DNA from: Erysipelotrichaceae bacterium
Lineage (GTDB): Bacteria > Bacillota_I > Bacilli_A > ML615J-28 > CAG-313
Direction: 5' to 3'
NCBI GenBank assembly: GCA_015059015.1
Contig: SVBG01000002.1
Span: 175,636-239,635, forward strand
DNA: 64,000 bases
The position numbers were made by a program, and so were the translations under genes. Under the pieces are notes generated by a model. It did no database searches, was not told where the DNA came from, and saw only the letters and a program-made list of their open reading frames with translations. Every line of letters begins with the position of its first letter. The stretch's first letter is position 1. Shown here one piece after another: positions 6,701 to 20,179 of this stretch.

Positions 6701-9275
6701 ATTTCCATATGCGATCTGCAAGCCAAGGATTATCAATAAATGGATTATAGTTACCTTGAATTGACTGAACAGCGTTATTTCTATTTCTTTCTAGGTTATC
6801 TACTTTATCATTATTATTCCAAGAAAGAAGAAGGTTTATATCTTCACAAACTTTAAGTCCTGTAATACTCATATCATATCTAATTGATAGATAGAATAGG
6901 ATTCGTGCGGTATCACCTGCGAATTCATCTCCTGGGTAGTATGTTAGTTCGTTAGTTGTGCTACCGTACATTTTATTTCCACGAGAAGAGTTAATTGCGG
7001 TAAGAGCTGGTCTTATGTGATGTAAGTCACTTCCAGCGTTTCTTGTTGAATCGCTAATTGTTGTATATAATCCACCAGATAGTGATTTAGGCCATATATG
7101 TTCTCTATTCCATGTAATTCCTTGATCCCAAGTTGATTTAATTGAATCACCAGTATATGTCATAATAATAAAACCTGGTTTTAATGGATCTTTATCGGTA
7201 ATTGCAAGCATTGTTTTAGCATCACCATAACTAGGAGAATATGTATGAGTTTCTGTAATTACTTTTCTTAGTGCATTAATTAGTTCTTGACCATATAAGT
7301 CTTTGATATTACCATAGTAACTTTTTCTATATAAATAATTATCTTGTGTATTATGATGAAGGCCTAGAGTTTCAGAATCACTCCAAATAGTTGTACTACT
7401 TAGTTCAGTTGTATTGCCTTCAATATTATAACCATATAAATCAAATGTGTAATAGAATGATTCATTTATTGTTGGAGAATATTGATAAATTTCATTATCA
7501 GTTTGATATATTAAGATACCATTATTGATGAAGTTATTTATTGTTCCTTCTTGTAAAATGATTTGTTCTGGGTCTAGTGATTTTAGTTCATCTGTTGTGA
7601 TATCACCATTTAATTGTAAAATATCTACTTTATGATCTGTAGATAGATTATTTGCAGCAAAGTAATAACTGTATCCATATATATTAATTTCATAATATTC
7701 TGGATTAATGAATAAATCTAAATCAGCTGCAAAGTTGTATTCGTTTTTATCTAAGTAAGTAAGTTTATTTTGATTAAAGATATTTTGATTATTAACTGAA
7801 TAATAATATGTAAGTGCTGAATCTATGTATTTTGATAATTCATTTTTTAGCAAGTTATATGTATCTAATGTAATTGATTTATTATAATCAAATAAAATAT
7901 TAATTTCTTTATCATTATTTTTTATATTTAAAATAGTAAATAAGTTGTTTAATTCATCGCTTAAATCAATTGTATAAATATTGATACTTTCTGCATACTC
8001 ATAGATTGCTTCATAATCATAAATAACATTATAAATAAAAGTACCAGTAACGCTTTGATATTTAATTGTGCCTGTATATGTTCCTTTTGTAGTAGTCGTA
8101 AAATTAGAAATGGTAATTAAATCTTTGTTTATTGCAATTTCCTCTTTTTTACCTGATTTATATGTAAGAAGTAGACTACCATTATAATCAAAACTACTTC
8201 CTATTACATATGTATCTTGATAATTAATTAATTCAATTTGTGTTATTTTATCACTTTCTTCATCATGATTACATACAAGAGAATATAGTCCAACATTTCC
8301 TTTATCTTTAGTTGTGTATTCAAATTTTATTTTTACAATGTTTGTATTTGAAAATTCTGCTTTTAATTCGTGCTTTGTATTTTCAATTGGATATTTATAT
8401 TCTTGTTTCTCTACTACTTTATTTGAACTATCTAATCCATAGATTGTGATTAATCCAGTTCCTGAACAGTTATTACCTTTAATTGTTGCAGTTACAGAGA
8501 AACTCTTATATGCAGTAAAAGTAGGTGTTGTAAAATAGAAACCACTTGATGAAAATTTTAATGATTTATCAGCATATTTTTCAAATTTAGTAATACTTCC
8601 ACCTGATACTAAATTATCCATTTTAGTGAAATCATAATTAAATATTTCTTTTTCAATTTGAATATTTTCATAAATATATTCAATACTTTCTGAATAATCT
8701 GAATCAACACTATAACTATCTGATTTAATTGCTTTAACCTTAAATGAATAAACACCACTGTCTATTAAATATTCACTAAAATCAAAACTATTTGTTTCTG
8801 AATATATAGTTTCTGTAAAGTTATTAAAAGTTAATTCAATTTGATAATTACTAATATTGTCGACTACATCCCAAGATAGAATAGTTCCATCTATTAATAG
8901 GTTAGTAGGAATAGGCGCAGGTAATAATTCAACTATTTTTTCTTCTACTTCTATTATACAAGAATTTTTATAAATTGAATTAATACTATTTGATTTTACT
9001 TGAATAGTTAGAGTAAAACCATTATATTTTTTCTCTAGGTCGGTTATATATTTGTTTAGGTCATATGAGTTATCTTCTGTTGTAAATGTTATTGTAGATG
9101 TTGTAACTGAATGTGTAATTTGAATGTAATAAAGTGTTGCATCTTCATCTTTATCCCAAGTTACAATGTAATTATTTTCTTCAATATTTGTAATATATGA
9201 TTCGGTAGGTGTAGTATCGCAACTAGTAATAAATAGTAGTCCTAATAATAAAATTAAAAATAAAATTTTTTTCAT
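6699..9275 (-). CDS. Secreted multidomain lipoprotein with C-terminal endonuclease I (EndA-type) domain
   Basis: The 858-residue exported nuclease has a lipoprotein signal peptide (Cys19, ITSC). Two fibronectin-III-like domains follow (about 28-110 and 115-205), then a beta-sandwich module (about 210-335) and a bacterial Ig-like domain (about 342-425). A long linker region leads to the C-terminal His-Me-finger nuclease (about 655-858). NREHIWPKS at about 723-731 and DLHHIRP at about 750-756 are the metal-binding and catalytic motifs of endonuclease I (PF04231), with RGNKMYG after them. Likely role: extracellular DNA or RNA degradation at the cell surface for nutrient salvage or competition. 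Its start overlaps the pcp stop by ATGA, so translation is coupled. Family members are usually 200-300 residues; the N-terminal adhesion-like part is the unusual feature. Confidence 0.85.
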   Translation of the reverse strand: MKKILFLILLLGLLFITSCDTTPTESYITNIEENNYIVTWDKDEDATLYYIQITHSVTTSTITFTTEDNSYDLNKYITDLEKKYNGFTLTIQVKSNSINSIYKNSCIIEVEEKIVELLPAPIPTNLLIDGTILSWDVVDNISNYQIELTFNNFTETIYSETNSFDFSEYLIDSGVYSFKVKAIKSDSYSVDSDYSESIEYIYENIQIEKEIFNYDFTKMDNLVSGGSITKFEKYADKSLKFSSSGFYFTTPTFTAYKSFSVTATIKGNNCSGTGLITIYGLDSSNKVVEKQEYKYPIENTKHELKAEFSNTNIVKIKFEYTTKDKGNVGLYSLVCNHDEESDKITQIELINYQDTYVIGSSFDYNGSLLLTYKSGKKEEIAINKDLITISNFTTTTKGTYTGTIKYQSVTGTFIYNVIYDYEAIYEYAESINIYTIDLSDELNNLFTILNIKNNDKEINILFDYNKSITLDTYNLLKNELSKYIDSALTYYYSVNNQNIFNQNKLTYLDKNEYNFAADLDLFINPEYYEINIYGYSYYFAANNLSTDHKVDILQLNGDITTDELKSLDPEQIILQEGTINNFINNGILIYQTDNEIYQYSPTINESFYYTFDLYGYNIEGNTTELSSTTIWSDSETLGLHHNTQDNYLYRKSYYGNIKDLYGQELINALRKVITETHTYSPSYGDAKTMLAITDKDPLKPGFIIMTYTGDSIKSTWDQGITWNREHIWPKSLSGGLYTTISDSTRNAGSDLHHIRPALTAINSSRGNKMYGSTTNELTYYPGDEFAGDTARILFYLSIRYDMSITGLKVCEDINLLLSWNNNDKVDNLERNRNNAVQSIQGNYNPFIDNPWLADRIWK

Positions 9276-9823
9276 TTGTATTCTCCTTTAACATAGTTAA
9301 TTAATTCCTTTAAAAACACTTCTAATTTTTCAAAGTCTTCATCTGTTTGATAATTTGGTATATGAATAAATATACTAGGTGTATCAAACATTTGAAGCAC
9401 TTTAAAATATATATAATTACATATATAACTTCCTGCATCATTTGATTTATAGACTAAGTCTTCATTTTTATTTAAATAACAAATCATTTTATCAATGTCA
9501 ACTTTACTATATAAAATATCTTGTTCTTCATCAGCTATTTTTCTTTGTTTTATTATTTGATGATGATTATCAGGTATTTTAAAGTCTAATAGATTTTTTG
9601 CTCTATCTTCAATAGAGATTCTTTCTCTTGTTGCTGCCATTCCAAGAAGTATAATAAAGTCTGGTTCTTTAATTAATTGTCTAAAAACAACATAAGCATC
9701 AGGATATGAAACTGGTAGATTAATTATATCAATTTCTAAATTGTTTAATCTTTTTAAGGCTTCATAACTAGAATTTGAAGTAAAACCACCAAATGGTTCA
9801 AAACAGGTCATAAGTATCTTCAT
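9272..9823 (-). CDS. pcp: Pyrrolidone-carboxylate peptidase (pyroglutamyl peptidase I)
   Basis: The 183-residue cytosolic cysteine peptidase removes N-terminal pyroglutamate. The N-terminus MKILMTCFEPFGG is the family signature. The catalytic triad is recognisable as Glu72 (ISIED), Cys135 (SNDAGSYICN) and His154 (FIHIPN). It is about 20-30 residues shorter than typical Pcp proteins, which mostly affects loops. The frame could begin at TTG 9838, but ATG 9823 has the GGAG site and begins the signature. It is the first gene of a two-gene minus-strand operon with the secreted nuclease, which suggests shared nutrient-salvage use. Confidence 0.88.
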   Translation of the reverse strand: MKILMTCFEPFGGFTSNSSYEALKRLNNLEIDIINLPVSYPDAYVVFRQLIKEPDFIILLGMAATRERISIEDRAKNLLDFKIPDNHHQIIKQRKIADEEQDILYSKVDIDKMICYLNKNEDLVYKSNDAGSYICNYIYFKVLQMFDTPSIFIHIPNYQTDEDFEKLEVFLKELINYVKGEYK

Positions 9824-9936
9824 TATTCCAATCTCCAATATCTTTTTTAAATGTTGTTATATATATTATATCAAATATCCATATAAGTTTTAAATTATAT
9901 GCAAAAAAGGGTGAAAAAACTTACATCACAATGTTC

Positions 9937-9965
9937 TTGAAATAAAAGTTACTTTGTGGTATAAT
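9937..9965 (+). promoter_or_regulatory. Promoter of the groES-groEL cluster
   Basis: TTGAAA (9937-9942), a 17-bp spacer and TATAAT (9960-9965, extended TGG) lie 25 nt upstream of groES. I see no CIRCE inverted repeat (TTAGCACTC/GAGTGCTAA) here. Confidence 0.75.
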
Positions 9966-9989
9966 AGAATAAAATAGGAGGACTATCAC

Positions 9990-10229
9990 ATGATTAAGCC
10001 AGTTAATAAAAATCTATTATTAAAGTGTGAAAATAATACAAATTCAATAATTATTATGCCTAAAGAGCATAATGACTTTTATGTGTGCATTGCCCAGGGA
10101 GAGTGTGTTACTGTAAACTTCGTTAATAAGCAAGTTTTTGTTAAAGAAGGTTTAATTAAAGTAGAATATAATAATCAAGAATACTTTTTATGTGAAGAAA
10201 AAAATGTTCTTGCGGTAGTGGAGGAATAA
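9990..10229 (+). CDS. groES: Minimal GroES-like co-chaperonin
   Basis: The 79-residue protein starts IKPVNKNLLLK and ends VLAVVEE, both GroES-like. The YNNQEYFLCEEKNVLAVV ending matches the EYLILREDDILAVV end of normal GroES. Normal GroES has about 94-97 residues. Here the mobile loop is abbreviated (SIIIMPKEHNDF in place of GIVLP plus a longer loop), so contact with GroEL may be altered. AGGAGG precedes the ATG, and groEL follows after 1 nt. The identification depends on that position as well as on the sequence. Confidence 0.72.
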   Translation: MIKPVNKNLLLKCENNTNSIIIMPKEHNDFYVCIAQGECVTVNFVNKQVFVKEGLIKVEYNNQEYFLCEEKNVLAVVEE

Positions 10230-10230
10230 T

Positions 10231-11814
10231 ATGGCTAATGAATTATTATTTGGTTCCCTTGCAAGAGGCGAAATAGCAAAAGGTATTAAAACACTTGCTG
10301 ATGCTGTAAAAGTTACGCTTGGTCCTCGTGGTAGAAATGTAATTATTGAACAAGAATTTGGTGCACCACTAATTATTAATGATGGTGTTACTATCGCAAA
10401 AAATGTAGTACTTGCTAATCAATATCAAAATCTTGGTGCATCATTAATTATTGAAGCTGCATCTAAAACTAATGATTTGGCAGGTGATGGAACTACTACT
10501 GCGGTAATTTTATCTAGTGGTTGTATTTTAAATGGGTTAGAGTATTTAGATAAGGGTGTTAATCCTGTTGATATAAAAGAAGGTTTTGACTTTTATTTAC
10601 CGATTATTTTAGATAAGATTAAAGAAAGAAGTGAAAGAATTAAATCATTAGATGATCTGGCTAAAGTTGCAACATTATCTAGTGGAAGTGAATTTATTGG
10701 AAAATTAATTGCAGAAGCATATAAAGAAGTTGGTCCTGATGGTGAAGTAAGTGTTGAAGAATCACGTGGACTAGATACTTGTTTAGATGTTGTTAAAGGT
10801 TATTCATATGATCGTGGATTTGCATCTAGTTATATGGCTAACAATGAAGAAAAACAAATTGCAGAACTTATAAATCCTGATGTTTTAGTAACAGATAAGA
10901 AACTTACATCAATGAAAGAAATAATGCCGTTTCTTGAAAACGCAATGAAGACAGGTAATCCTCTTTTAATTATTTGTGATGATATTGAACAAGAAGTCTT
11001 ATCAGCAATAGTTATGAATAAACTTCGTGGTGTATTTAATGTTGTTGTAACTAAAGCACCTAGTTTTGGTGATCGTAAAATTCAACTTTTAAAAGATATT
11101 GCCTGTATTACAGGTGCAACTTTTGTATCCACTACAAAAGGTGATGATTTAAATACTTTAGGTGTTGAAGGTCTAGGAAAATGTGCTAAAGCTGTTATCA
11201 ATCAAAATAAAACAGTAATTATTGATGGTAGCGAGGATACTGATGTAGTTGTTGCGTATGCAGAGGGATTAAAGACACTTTTAGATAATGAAACAATAAG
11301 TTATGAAAAAGAAAAATATCGTGAAAGAATTGCTAAAATACTAGGTGGTGTTGCACTTATTAAAGTAGGTGCTGCAACAGAAGTAGAACTTCAAGATAAA
11401 AAACTTCGTATTGAAGATGCATTATGCGCTACAAAAGCAGCAATGGTTTCTGGAACAATTGAAGGTGGTGGAAAAGTATTATATGAAATTAGTGAGGAAT
11501 TAAAATCATATAATGAATACTTATCTGCAAGAGATATTATTATTAAATCTTTTGTTGCACCATTTAATCAAATTTTAGATAATGCTGGTGTAAATAAAAA
11601 TGATATTATTAATAAAATAGATAAAAATCATTGGTTTGATGCAAAAACAAAACAAATCGTTGATTTAAGAGAAAGTGGTATTATTGATCCTGCAAATGTT
11701 GCGATATCAGCAGTAACTAACGCTTTAAGTATTGCAGGAATTGTACTAACTACAGAATGTGCAATTATATCTAAAAAAGAAAAACAAATAGTAAATGAGG
11801 ATAATTTAATATGA
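10231..11814 (+). CDS. groEL: 60-kDa chaperonin GroEL (divergent)
   Basis: The 527-residue ATP-dependent folding chaperonin keeps LGPRGRNV (30-37), NDGVTIAK and the nucleotide-binding AGDGTTTA (84-91). The late equatorial motif ATEVEL...IEDALCATKAA is also present. It departs from consensus at several apical positions and lacks the C-terminal Gly-Gly-Met tail, ending KKEKQIVNEDNLI. It overlaps the next gene (coiled-coil protein) by 4 nt. Together with the reduced GroES this suggests a relaxed or specialised chaperonin, as in some Mollicute-like lineages. Confidence 0.95.
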   Translation: MANELLFGSLARGEIAKGIKTLADAVKVTLGPRGRNVIIEQEFGAPLIINDGVTIAKNVVLANQYQNLGASLIIEAASKTNDLAGDGTTTAVILSSGCILNGLEYLDKGVNPVDIKEGFDFYLPIILDKIKERSERIKSLDDLAKVATLSSGSEFIGKLIAEAYKEVGPDGEVSVEESRGLDTCLDVVKGYSYDRGFASSYMANNEEKQIAELINPDVLVTDKKLTSMKEIMPFLENAMKTGNPLLIICDDIEQEVLSAIVMNKLRGVFNVVVTKAPSFGDRKIQLLKDIACITGATFVSTTKGDDLNTLGVEGLGKCAKAVINQNKTVIIDGSEDTDVVVAYAEGLKTLLDNETISYEKEKYRERIAKILGGVALIKVGAATEVELQDKKLRIEDALCATKAAMVSGTIEGGGKVLYEISEELKSYNEYLSARDIIIKSFVAPFNQILDNAGVNKNDIINKIDKNHWFDAKTKQIVDLRESGIIDPANVAISAVTNALSIAGIVLTTECAIISKKEKQIVNEDNLI

Positions 11815-13370
11815 TAAATAATAGTCCTGAAAATATAATTTTAAAAGAAATTGAAGAACTAAAAAAAGAAAATAGTAAACTAAAAATAGAACTTGAAGCA
11901 TTTAAATTAACTCAAGGATCAACACTTACTATTGAACAGTTCTTTGTTAAAAAATACTTAGAAGAATATACAGAAATATTAAATAAACGTGTTCGTCAAA
12001 TTGATAATGATATTGATGCTTTAAAAGTTGAATATGATAATTTAGCACTTGAAGTAGAACAAGTACAGGATATCGCAACTATGAATGCACAATATCAAGA
12101 AGAGTTAAATAAGTTAGAACTAATTAAACGTGCTAATGACACTAAATTAAATGAACTTAAAGCAAAATACACTGCTATTAAGAGTCAATATTTAAGTAAA
12201 CAAGATGTCTTAAAAAATGCTACAATAGGTTACTATAAAACAATTTTAAGATCGTTAGAAAATACTGAAGATTTAAGTTTAGTAATGACTAATGTAGAAT
12301 TTGTAATGCAGCAGTTATCAGATCAGTTATATTTATTAATTTTAGAATGTCGTGCACTTAGTTTCCAATGTAGTAATATGGAAAAAGTTTTATATGAAAC
12401 TGAGGAAGCTATTATTAAAGAAAATACTTTAATTGAAGAAAATACTAAAGTTATTCTTTCTAAAATAGAAAATAGAACTAATGAAGAAATTGGTTTTATG
12501 CAGGAAAATATCTTAAATGAAATTAAACAAAGAGAAACTTTAAGAAATGAACTTATTGAAACATTTGAGATAATTAAAGAAAGAGATATTAAATATATTT
12601 TAGATACAGTTAATTATCACCGTTTAAAAGAAGTAAGCAGTGCTGAGATTTCAAATGTTGTTGAAAAAATTGTAAATGAAAGAACAACTAATTTAAAATC
12701 TCAAGACACACTTAGAAATTTAAGAACAATTAAACAGATGGAACTTAACAGTTTACTAAAAGAAAAAGAACAATTACTTAAATATAAAAAACGTTATGAT
12801 TTCTTAAAAGAAAAAGAAAATAATTATTATAATACTTATGTTGAAGCATCTAAATATTATGATGAACTTGTTGAATTTTTAGATAGTGCAACACTTGCGA
12901 TAACAGAAAATGCTTATTTTACAATTGCTAATAAACAATATGATGCATTAAAATCATCTGAAAAAGAAATTGAAGCACAATACAAAATTGTAAGTGAGAA
13001 ACTAACTAATACACAAAAACTTCATGATGAAAAACTTCTTGCGGGTATTCATGGTGTAGAAATCAGTGAATTGTCACAAAGTATTTCCGAATTAAATGCA
13101 TTAAAAAATGAATTAAGTACTAAACTTCGTGAAGTAAAAGATGCAATTAGAGACTTTGAAAAAGATCATCGCAATATAAAACTAGTTACTGTTTTAAGAG
13201 AAAAAGAATTCGTTGAAGCAAGACTTTCAACTCTATATAACAATCTTCGTGATTTAAAAGTTAAAATAAATAGAGTAAAAGAAGAATTAAAGAGCTTAGA
13301 AATTGAGCTTGAGAAGTATAACTCAATTTGTGAAAGAATAAGTGTTTTAGAAAATGAACTGCAGAATTAG
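11811..13370 (+). CDS. Large coiled-coil protein of unknown function
   Basis: The 519-residue protein is almost entirely predicted coiled coil. Heptad-rich Glu/Lys/Leu stretches start at about 10-35 and continue from about 55 to the C-terminus. No signal peptide, Walker motif or transmembrane helix is visible, so it is not an intact SMC. It starts in an ATGA overlap with groEL and overlaps the B3/B4 protein gene by 17 nt, so all are probably co-translated. A structural or scaffold role is possible, but nothing in the sequence shows it. I do not recognise the family. Confidence 0.8.
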   Translation: MINNSPENIILKEIEELKKENSKLKIELEAFKLTQGSTLTIEQFFVKKYLEEYTEILNKRVRQIDNDIDALKVEYDNLALEVEQVQDIATMNAQYQEELNKLELIKRANDTKLNELKAKYTAIKSQYLSKQDVLKNATIGYYKTILRSLENTEDLSLVMTNVEFVMQQLSDQLYLLILECRALSFQCSNMEKVLYETEEAIIKENTLIEENTKVILSKIENRTNEEIGFMQENILNEIKQRETLRNELIETFEIIKERDIKYILDTVNYHRLKEVSSAEISNVVEKIVNERTTNLKSQDTLRNLRTIKQMELNSLLKEKEQLLKYKKRYDFLKEKENNYYNTYVEASKYYDELVEFLDSATLAITENAYFTIANKQYDALKSSEKEIEAQYKIVSEKLTNTQKLHDEKLLAGIHGVEISELSQSISELNALKNELSTKLREVKDAIRDFEKDHRNIKLVTVLREKEFVEARLSTLYNNLRDLKVKINRVKEELKSLEIELEKYNSICERISVLENELQN

Positions 13371-14022
13371 TGAAGATTTAAAAAGCTTGCTTCCTTCATT
13401 TAGTGTAATTGCATATGAAATAGAATTTGATAATGATTTTGATGCAATGAATAAATCCAAAGAATTAGATCTATATTTAGAAAAATTATATGAAACAATT
13501 CCTAATATATATAACTATGATGAAATAACTAAAATACCAAAACTAAAAAATACTCGTGATGGATATAAAAAAATGGGTAAAGACCCTTCTCATACACGTC
13601 CTGCATGTGAGGCATTACTTAGAAGAATAGTTAAAGGTAATAAACTATATCGCCTAGGTGATGTTATTGATTTAGGAAATATATTATCCGTTGAAGCACT
13701 TCGTAGTGTATGTGTTGTTGATAGTGATAAATTAATTGGTGATGTAGTTATAAGACTTGGGAAAAAAGAAGATATATATGAAGGTATAAATAGAGGGTTA
13801 ATAAATGTTACTAATATCCCTGTTTATACAGATGAAATAGGACCTTTTGGATGTCCAACTAGTGATACTTTAAGGACAAGTGTAAAAGAATCCACTAAAA
13901 GTATTCTAGTAATGATTATATGTTTTGATGAAAGTGAAAAAGAGTTAGACGAACAAAAATTAATTTCACTTTATCAAACATTTACAAAAATTAAAAATAT
14001 GAGAAAAATAGGAGAAAATTAA
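13354..14022 (+). CDS. B3/B4 tRNA-binding domain protein (PheT-like editing domain)
   Basis: The 222-residue protein matches stand-alone B3/B4 proteins (COG3382). It has [19 protein letters not shown] (about 68-86), [26 protein letters not shown] and a late [15 protein letters not shown] segment. The B3/B4 domain in phenylalanyl-tRNA synthetase beta hydrolyses mischarged Tyr-tRNAPhe. Free-standing relatives are thought to edit or bind aminoacyl-tRNA, but the substrate is unproven. It sits directly before glnS (1 nt gap), which fits a translation-related role. Confidence 0.82.
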   Translation: MNCRISEDLKSLLPSFSVIAYEIEFDNDFDAMNKSKELDLYLEKLYETIPNIYNYDEITKIPKLKNTRDGYKKMGKDPSHTRPACEALLRRIVKGNKLYRLGDVIDLGNILSVEALRSVCVVDSDKLIGDVVIRLGKKEDIYEGINRGLINVTNIPVYTDEIGPFGCPTSDTLRTSVKESTKSILVMIICFDESEKELDEQKLISLYQTFTKIKNMRKIGEN

Positions 14023-14023
14023 T

Positions 14024-15667
14024 ATGATGAACGAAAATTCAAACTTCATTAAGACAATAATGAAGAATGAATTAGAAAATGGTGTAGTTGACCATATCTT
14101 AACAAGATTTCCACCAGAACCTAATGCATACTTACATATTGGGCATGCAAGAGCAATAATTAATAATTTTGAATTATCAGCATATTTTGGTGGTGCAACA
14201 AATCTTCGTTTAGATGATACTAATCCTTCTAAAGAAGGAACAGAATATGTAGAAGCAATTATAAATGATATTAAATGGTTAGGTTATACTCCTAAAACTG
14301 TAAATTATGGTTCAAGTTATTTTGAAGAAACATATGAAAAAGCAGTTCTTTTAATTAAAAAAGGCCTTGCATTCGTATGTGATTTAACTCATGAAGAAAT
14401 GGCCTCATATCGTGGTGATGTAGTAACTCCTGGTAAGAACTCTCCATATAGAGATAGAAGTGTTGAAGAAAACTTAAAATTATTTGCAGAAATGAGAGAT
14501 GGCAAATATAAAGATGGTGAAAAAACACTACGTGCAAAGATTGATATGGCTAGTCCAAATATGAATATGAGAGACCCTGTAATTTATCGTATTATGCATG
14601 TTGAACATCACCAAACAGGAAATAAATGGTGTATTTATCCAATGTATGATTTTGCTCATCCATTACAAGATGCGATTGAAGGTATCACTCACTCTTTATG
14701 TAGTATTGAATTTGAAGATCATCGTCCACTATATGATTGGGTAATTAATAACTGTGATGTAAAAGCTAAACCTCGTCAAATTGAATGGGGAAGATTAAAT
14801 ATCACTCATACACTAATGAGTAAAAGATATTTAAAACAACTTGTTGATGATAACATTGTTAAAGGATATGATGATCCAAGAATGCCAACATTAGTGGGGT
14901 TAAGAAGAAGAGGATTTACACCTGAAGCTATTAAAGAATTTATTATGGCAACAGGTTTATCTAAGATTAACTCAACAGTTGATTATGGTATGCTTGAATA
15001 TTTCTTAAGAGAAGATTTAAAACTTAAGACTATTCGTCCAATGGCAATTATTGATCCATTAAAAGTAGTTATTACTAATTATCCAGAAGACAAAATAGAA
15101 TATGTAGAAGCAGTAAACAATACTGAAAATGAATCTTTAGGTAGCCATAAAATGGCGTTTGGTAAATATCTATATATTGAAAAAGAAGACTTCTTAGAAG
15201 AAAAACCAAATAAAAAATGGAAACGTTTATCTAAAGGTATTGAAGTTCGTCTAATGCATGCATACTTTATTAAATGTGAAGAAGTTATAAAAGATGAAGA
15301 TGGTAATATCATAGAAATTCATTGTACATATGATCCAGCTACTAAATCAGGATCAGGCTTTAATGAAAGAAAACCTAATGGAACTATCCACTTTGTTGAA
15401 GCAACAACAGCAGTTCCAGCTAAATTTAACTTATATGATTTCTTAATGAAAGATGAAAAAGTATCAACTGAAAACTTTAAAGAACAAATCAATCCTGATT
15501 CTTGGATTGTTAAATGCGGTTTTGTAGAAAATTACTTAAAAGATGTTTTACCTGAAGATAAATTCCAATTTATTCGTAATGGATATTATACTGTAGATAA
15601 AGAATCGAAAGGGAATGATTTAATTTTTAACCGTATTGTAGGTTTAAAATCATCATTTAATGTGTAA
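14024..15667 (+). CDS. glnS: Glutaminyl-tRNA synthetase
   Basis: The 547-residue class I synthetase charges tRNAGln with glutamine. [15 protein letters not shown] (about 28-42) holds the HIGH motif at 38-41; the KMSKS-equivalent LMSKR is at about 264-268. FPPEPN and the C-terminal beta-barrel anticodon-binding region (from about 345) are typical of GlnRS rather than bacterial GluRS. Having GlnRS suggests direct charging rather than dependence on the GatCAB route. AGGAG precedes two adjacent ATGs (14024 and 14027); either could be used. Confidence 0.95.
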   Translation: MMNENSNFIKTIMKNELENGVVDHILTRFPPEPNAYLHIGHARAIINNFELSAYFGGATNLRLDDTNPSKEGTEYVEAIINDIKWLGYTPKTVNYGSSYFEETYEKAVLLIKKGLAFVCDLTHEEMASYRGDVVTPGKNSPYRDRSVEENLKLFAEMRDGKYKDGEKTLRAKIDMASPNMNMRDPVIYRIMHVEHHQTGNKWCIYPMYDFAHPLQDAIEGITHSLCSIEFEDHRPLYDWVINNCDVKAKPRQIEWGRLNITHTLMSKRYLKQLVDDNIVKGYDDPRMPTLVGLRRRGFTPEAIKEFIMATGLSKINSTVDYGMLEYFLREDLKLKTIRPMAIIDPLKVVITNYPEDKIEYVEAVNNTENESLGSHKMAFGKYLYIEKEDFLEEKPNKKWKRLSKGIEVRLMHAYFIKCEEVIKDEDGNIIEIHCTYDPATKSGSGFNERKPNGTIHFVEATTAVPAKFNLYDFLMKDEKVSTENFKEQINPDSWIVKCGFVENYLKDVLPEDKFQFIRNGYYTVDKESKGNDLIFNRIVGLKSSFNV

Positions 15668-15670
15668 AAT

Positions 15671-19770
<4,100 letters not shown>

Positions 19771-19785
19771 TTTTTGAAAAAAAGG

Positions 19786-19815
19786 AAATTTGTAGACTAA
19801 ACAAATTTTCTTTGG
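19786..19815 (+). terminator. Likely ligA terminator
   Basis: Stem AAATTTGT (19786-19793) / ACAAATTT (19801-19808) is followed by TCTTT. The stem is AT-rich, so strength is uncertain. Confidence 0.5.
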
Positions 19816-19817
19816 AT

Positions 19818-20075
19818 CTATCAAAAATTAAAGTTATAGATTAAAAAATTATAAAATATGATTTAATTAAATATAGGGCTAACAAAAATTAAAGTTAAAA
19901 ATATGACAATATAATTTAACGTTATATCGTCATATTTTTTCTTTTGGCTTTACTTTATAAAACTATATAAATTATAATTTGTAATAAGTTAATTTGTCAA
20001 AAATATAAACATAACCTATCAAAAATCAAAGTGATAACATTATTATAACTTTAATTTTTGATAGTACTTTTTCTT
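19818..20075. repeat. Cluster of related short repeats and hairpins after ligA
   Basis: No gene is visible in 19771-20179. CTATCAAAAATTAAAGTT occurs at 19818, a variant (CTAACAAAAATTAAAGTT) at 19879, and CTATCAAAAATCAAAGTG at 20016. The inverted form AACTTTAATTTTTGATAG ends at 20064. The last two form a 22-bp imperfect hairpin (20016-20064) followed by a T-rich tract. Another hairpin (ATATGAC...GTCATAT, 19900-19936) with a T-run lies between them. Copies at 19818 and 20043-20064 are inverted relative to each other, as in a MITE, but repeated terminators would also explain the pattern. Confidence 0.6.
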
Positions 20076-20080
20076 TTTTA

Positions 20081-20110
20081 TTTACAAATTTTACAAAAAT
20101 ATGATATACT
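20081..20110 (+). promoter_or_regulatory. Promoter of the 20180 lipoprotein
   Basis: TTTACA (20081-20086), an 18-bp spacer and TATACT (20105-20110), with about 63 nt of leader before the gene start. Confidence 0.5.
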
Positions 20111-20179
20111 ATTAAAAATGGCATAAGTGGCGTTCGTGGATCATGAATGCAATAAGGATTTTTTAAGGAAGTGATGAAT

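Noticed and set aside
9900-9989. CIRCE element before groES
   Set aside because: Neither TTAGCACTC nor GAGTGCTAA, nor a near match with 9-nt spacing, is present.
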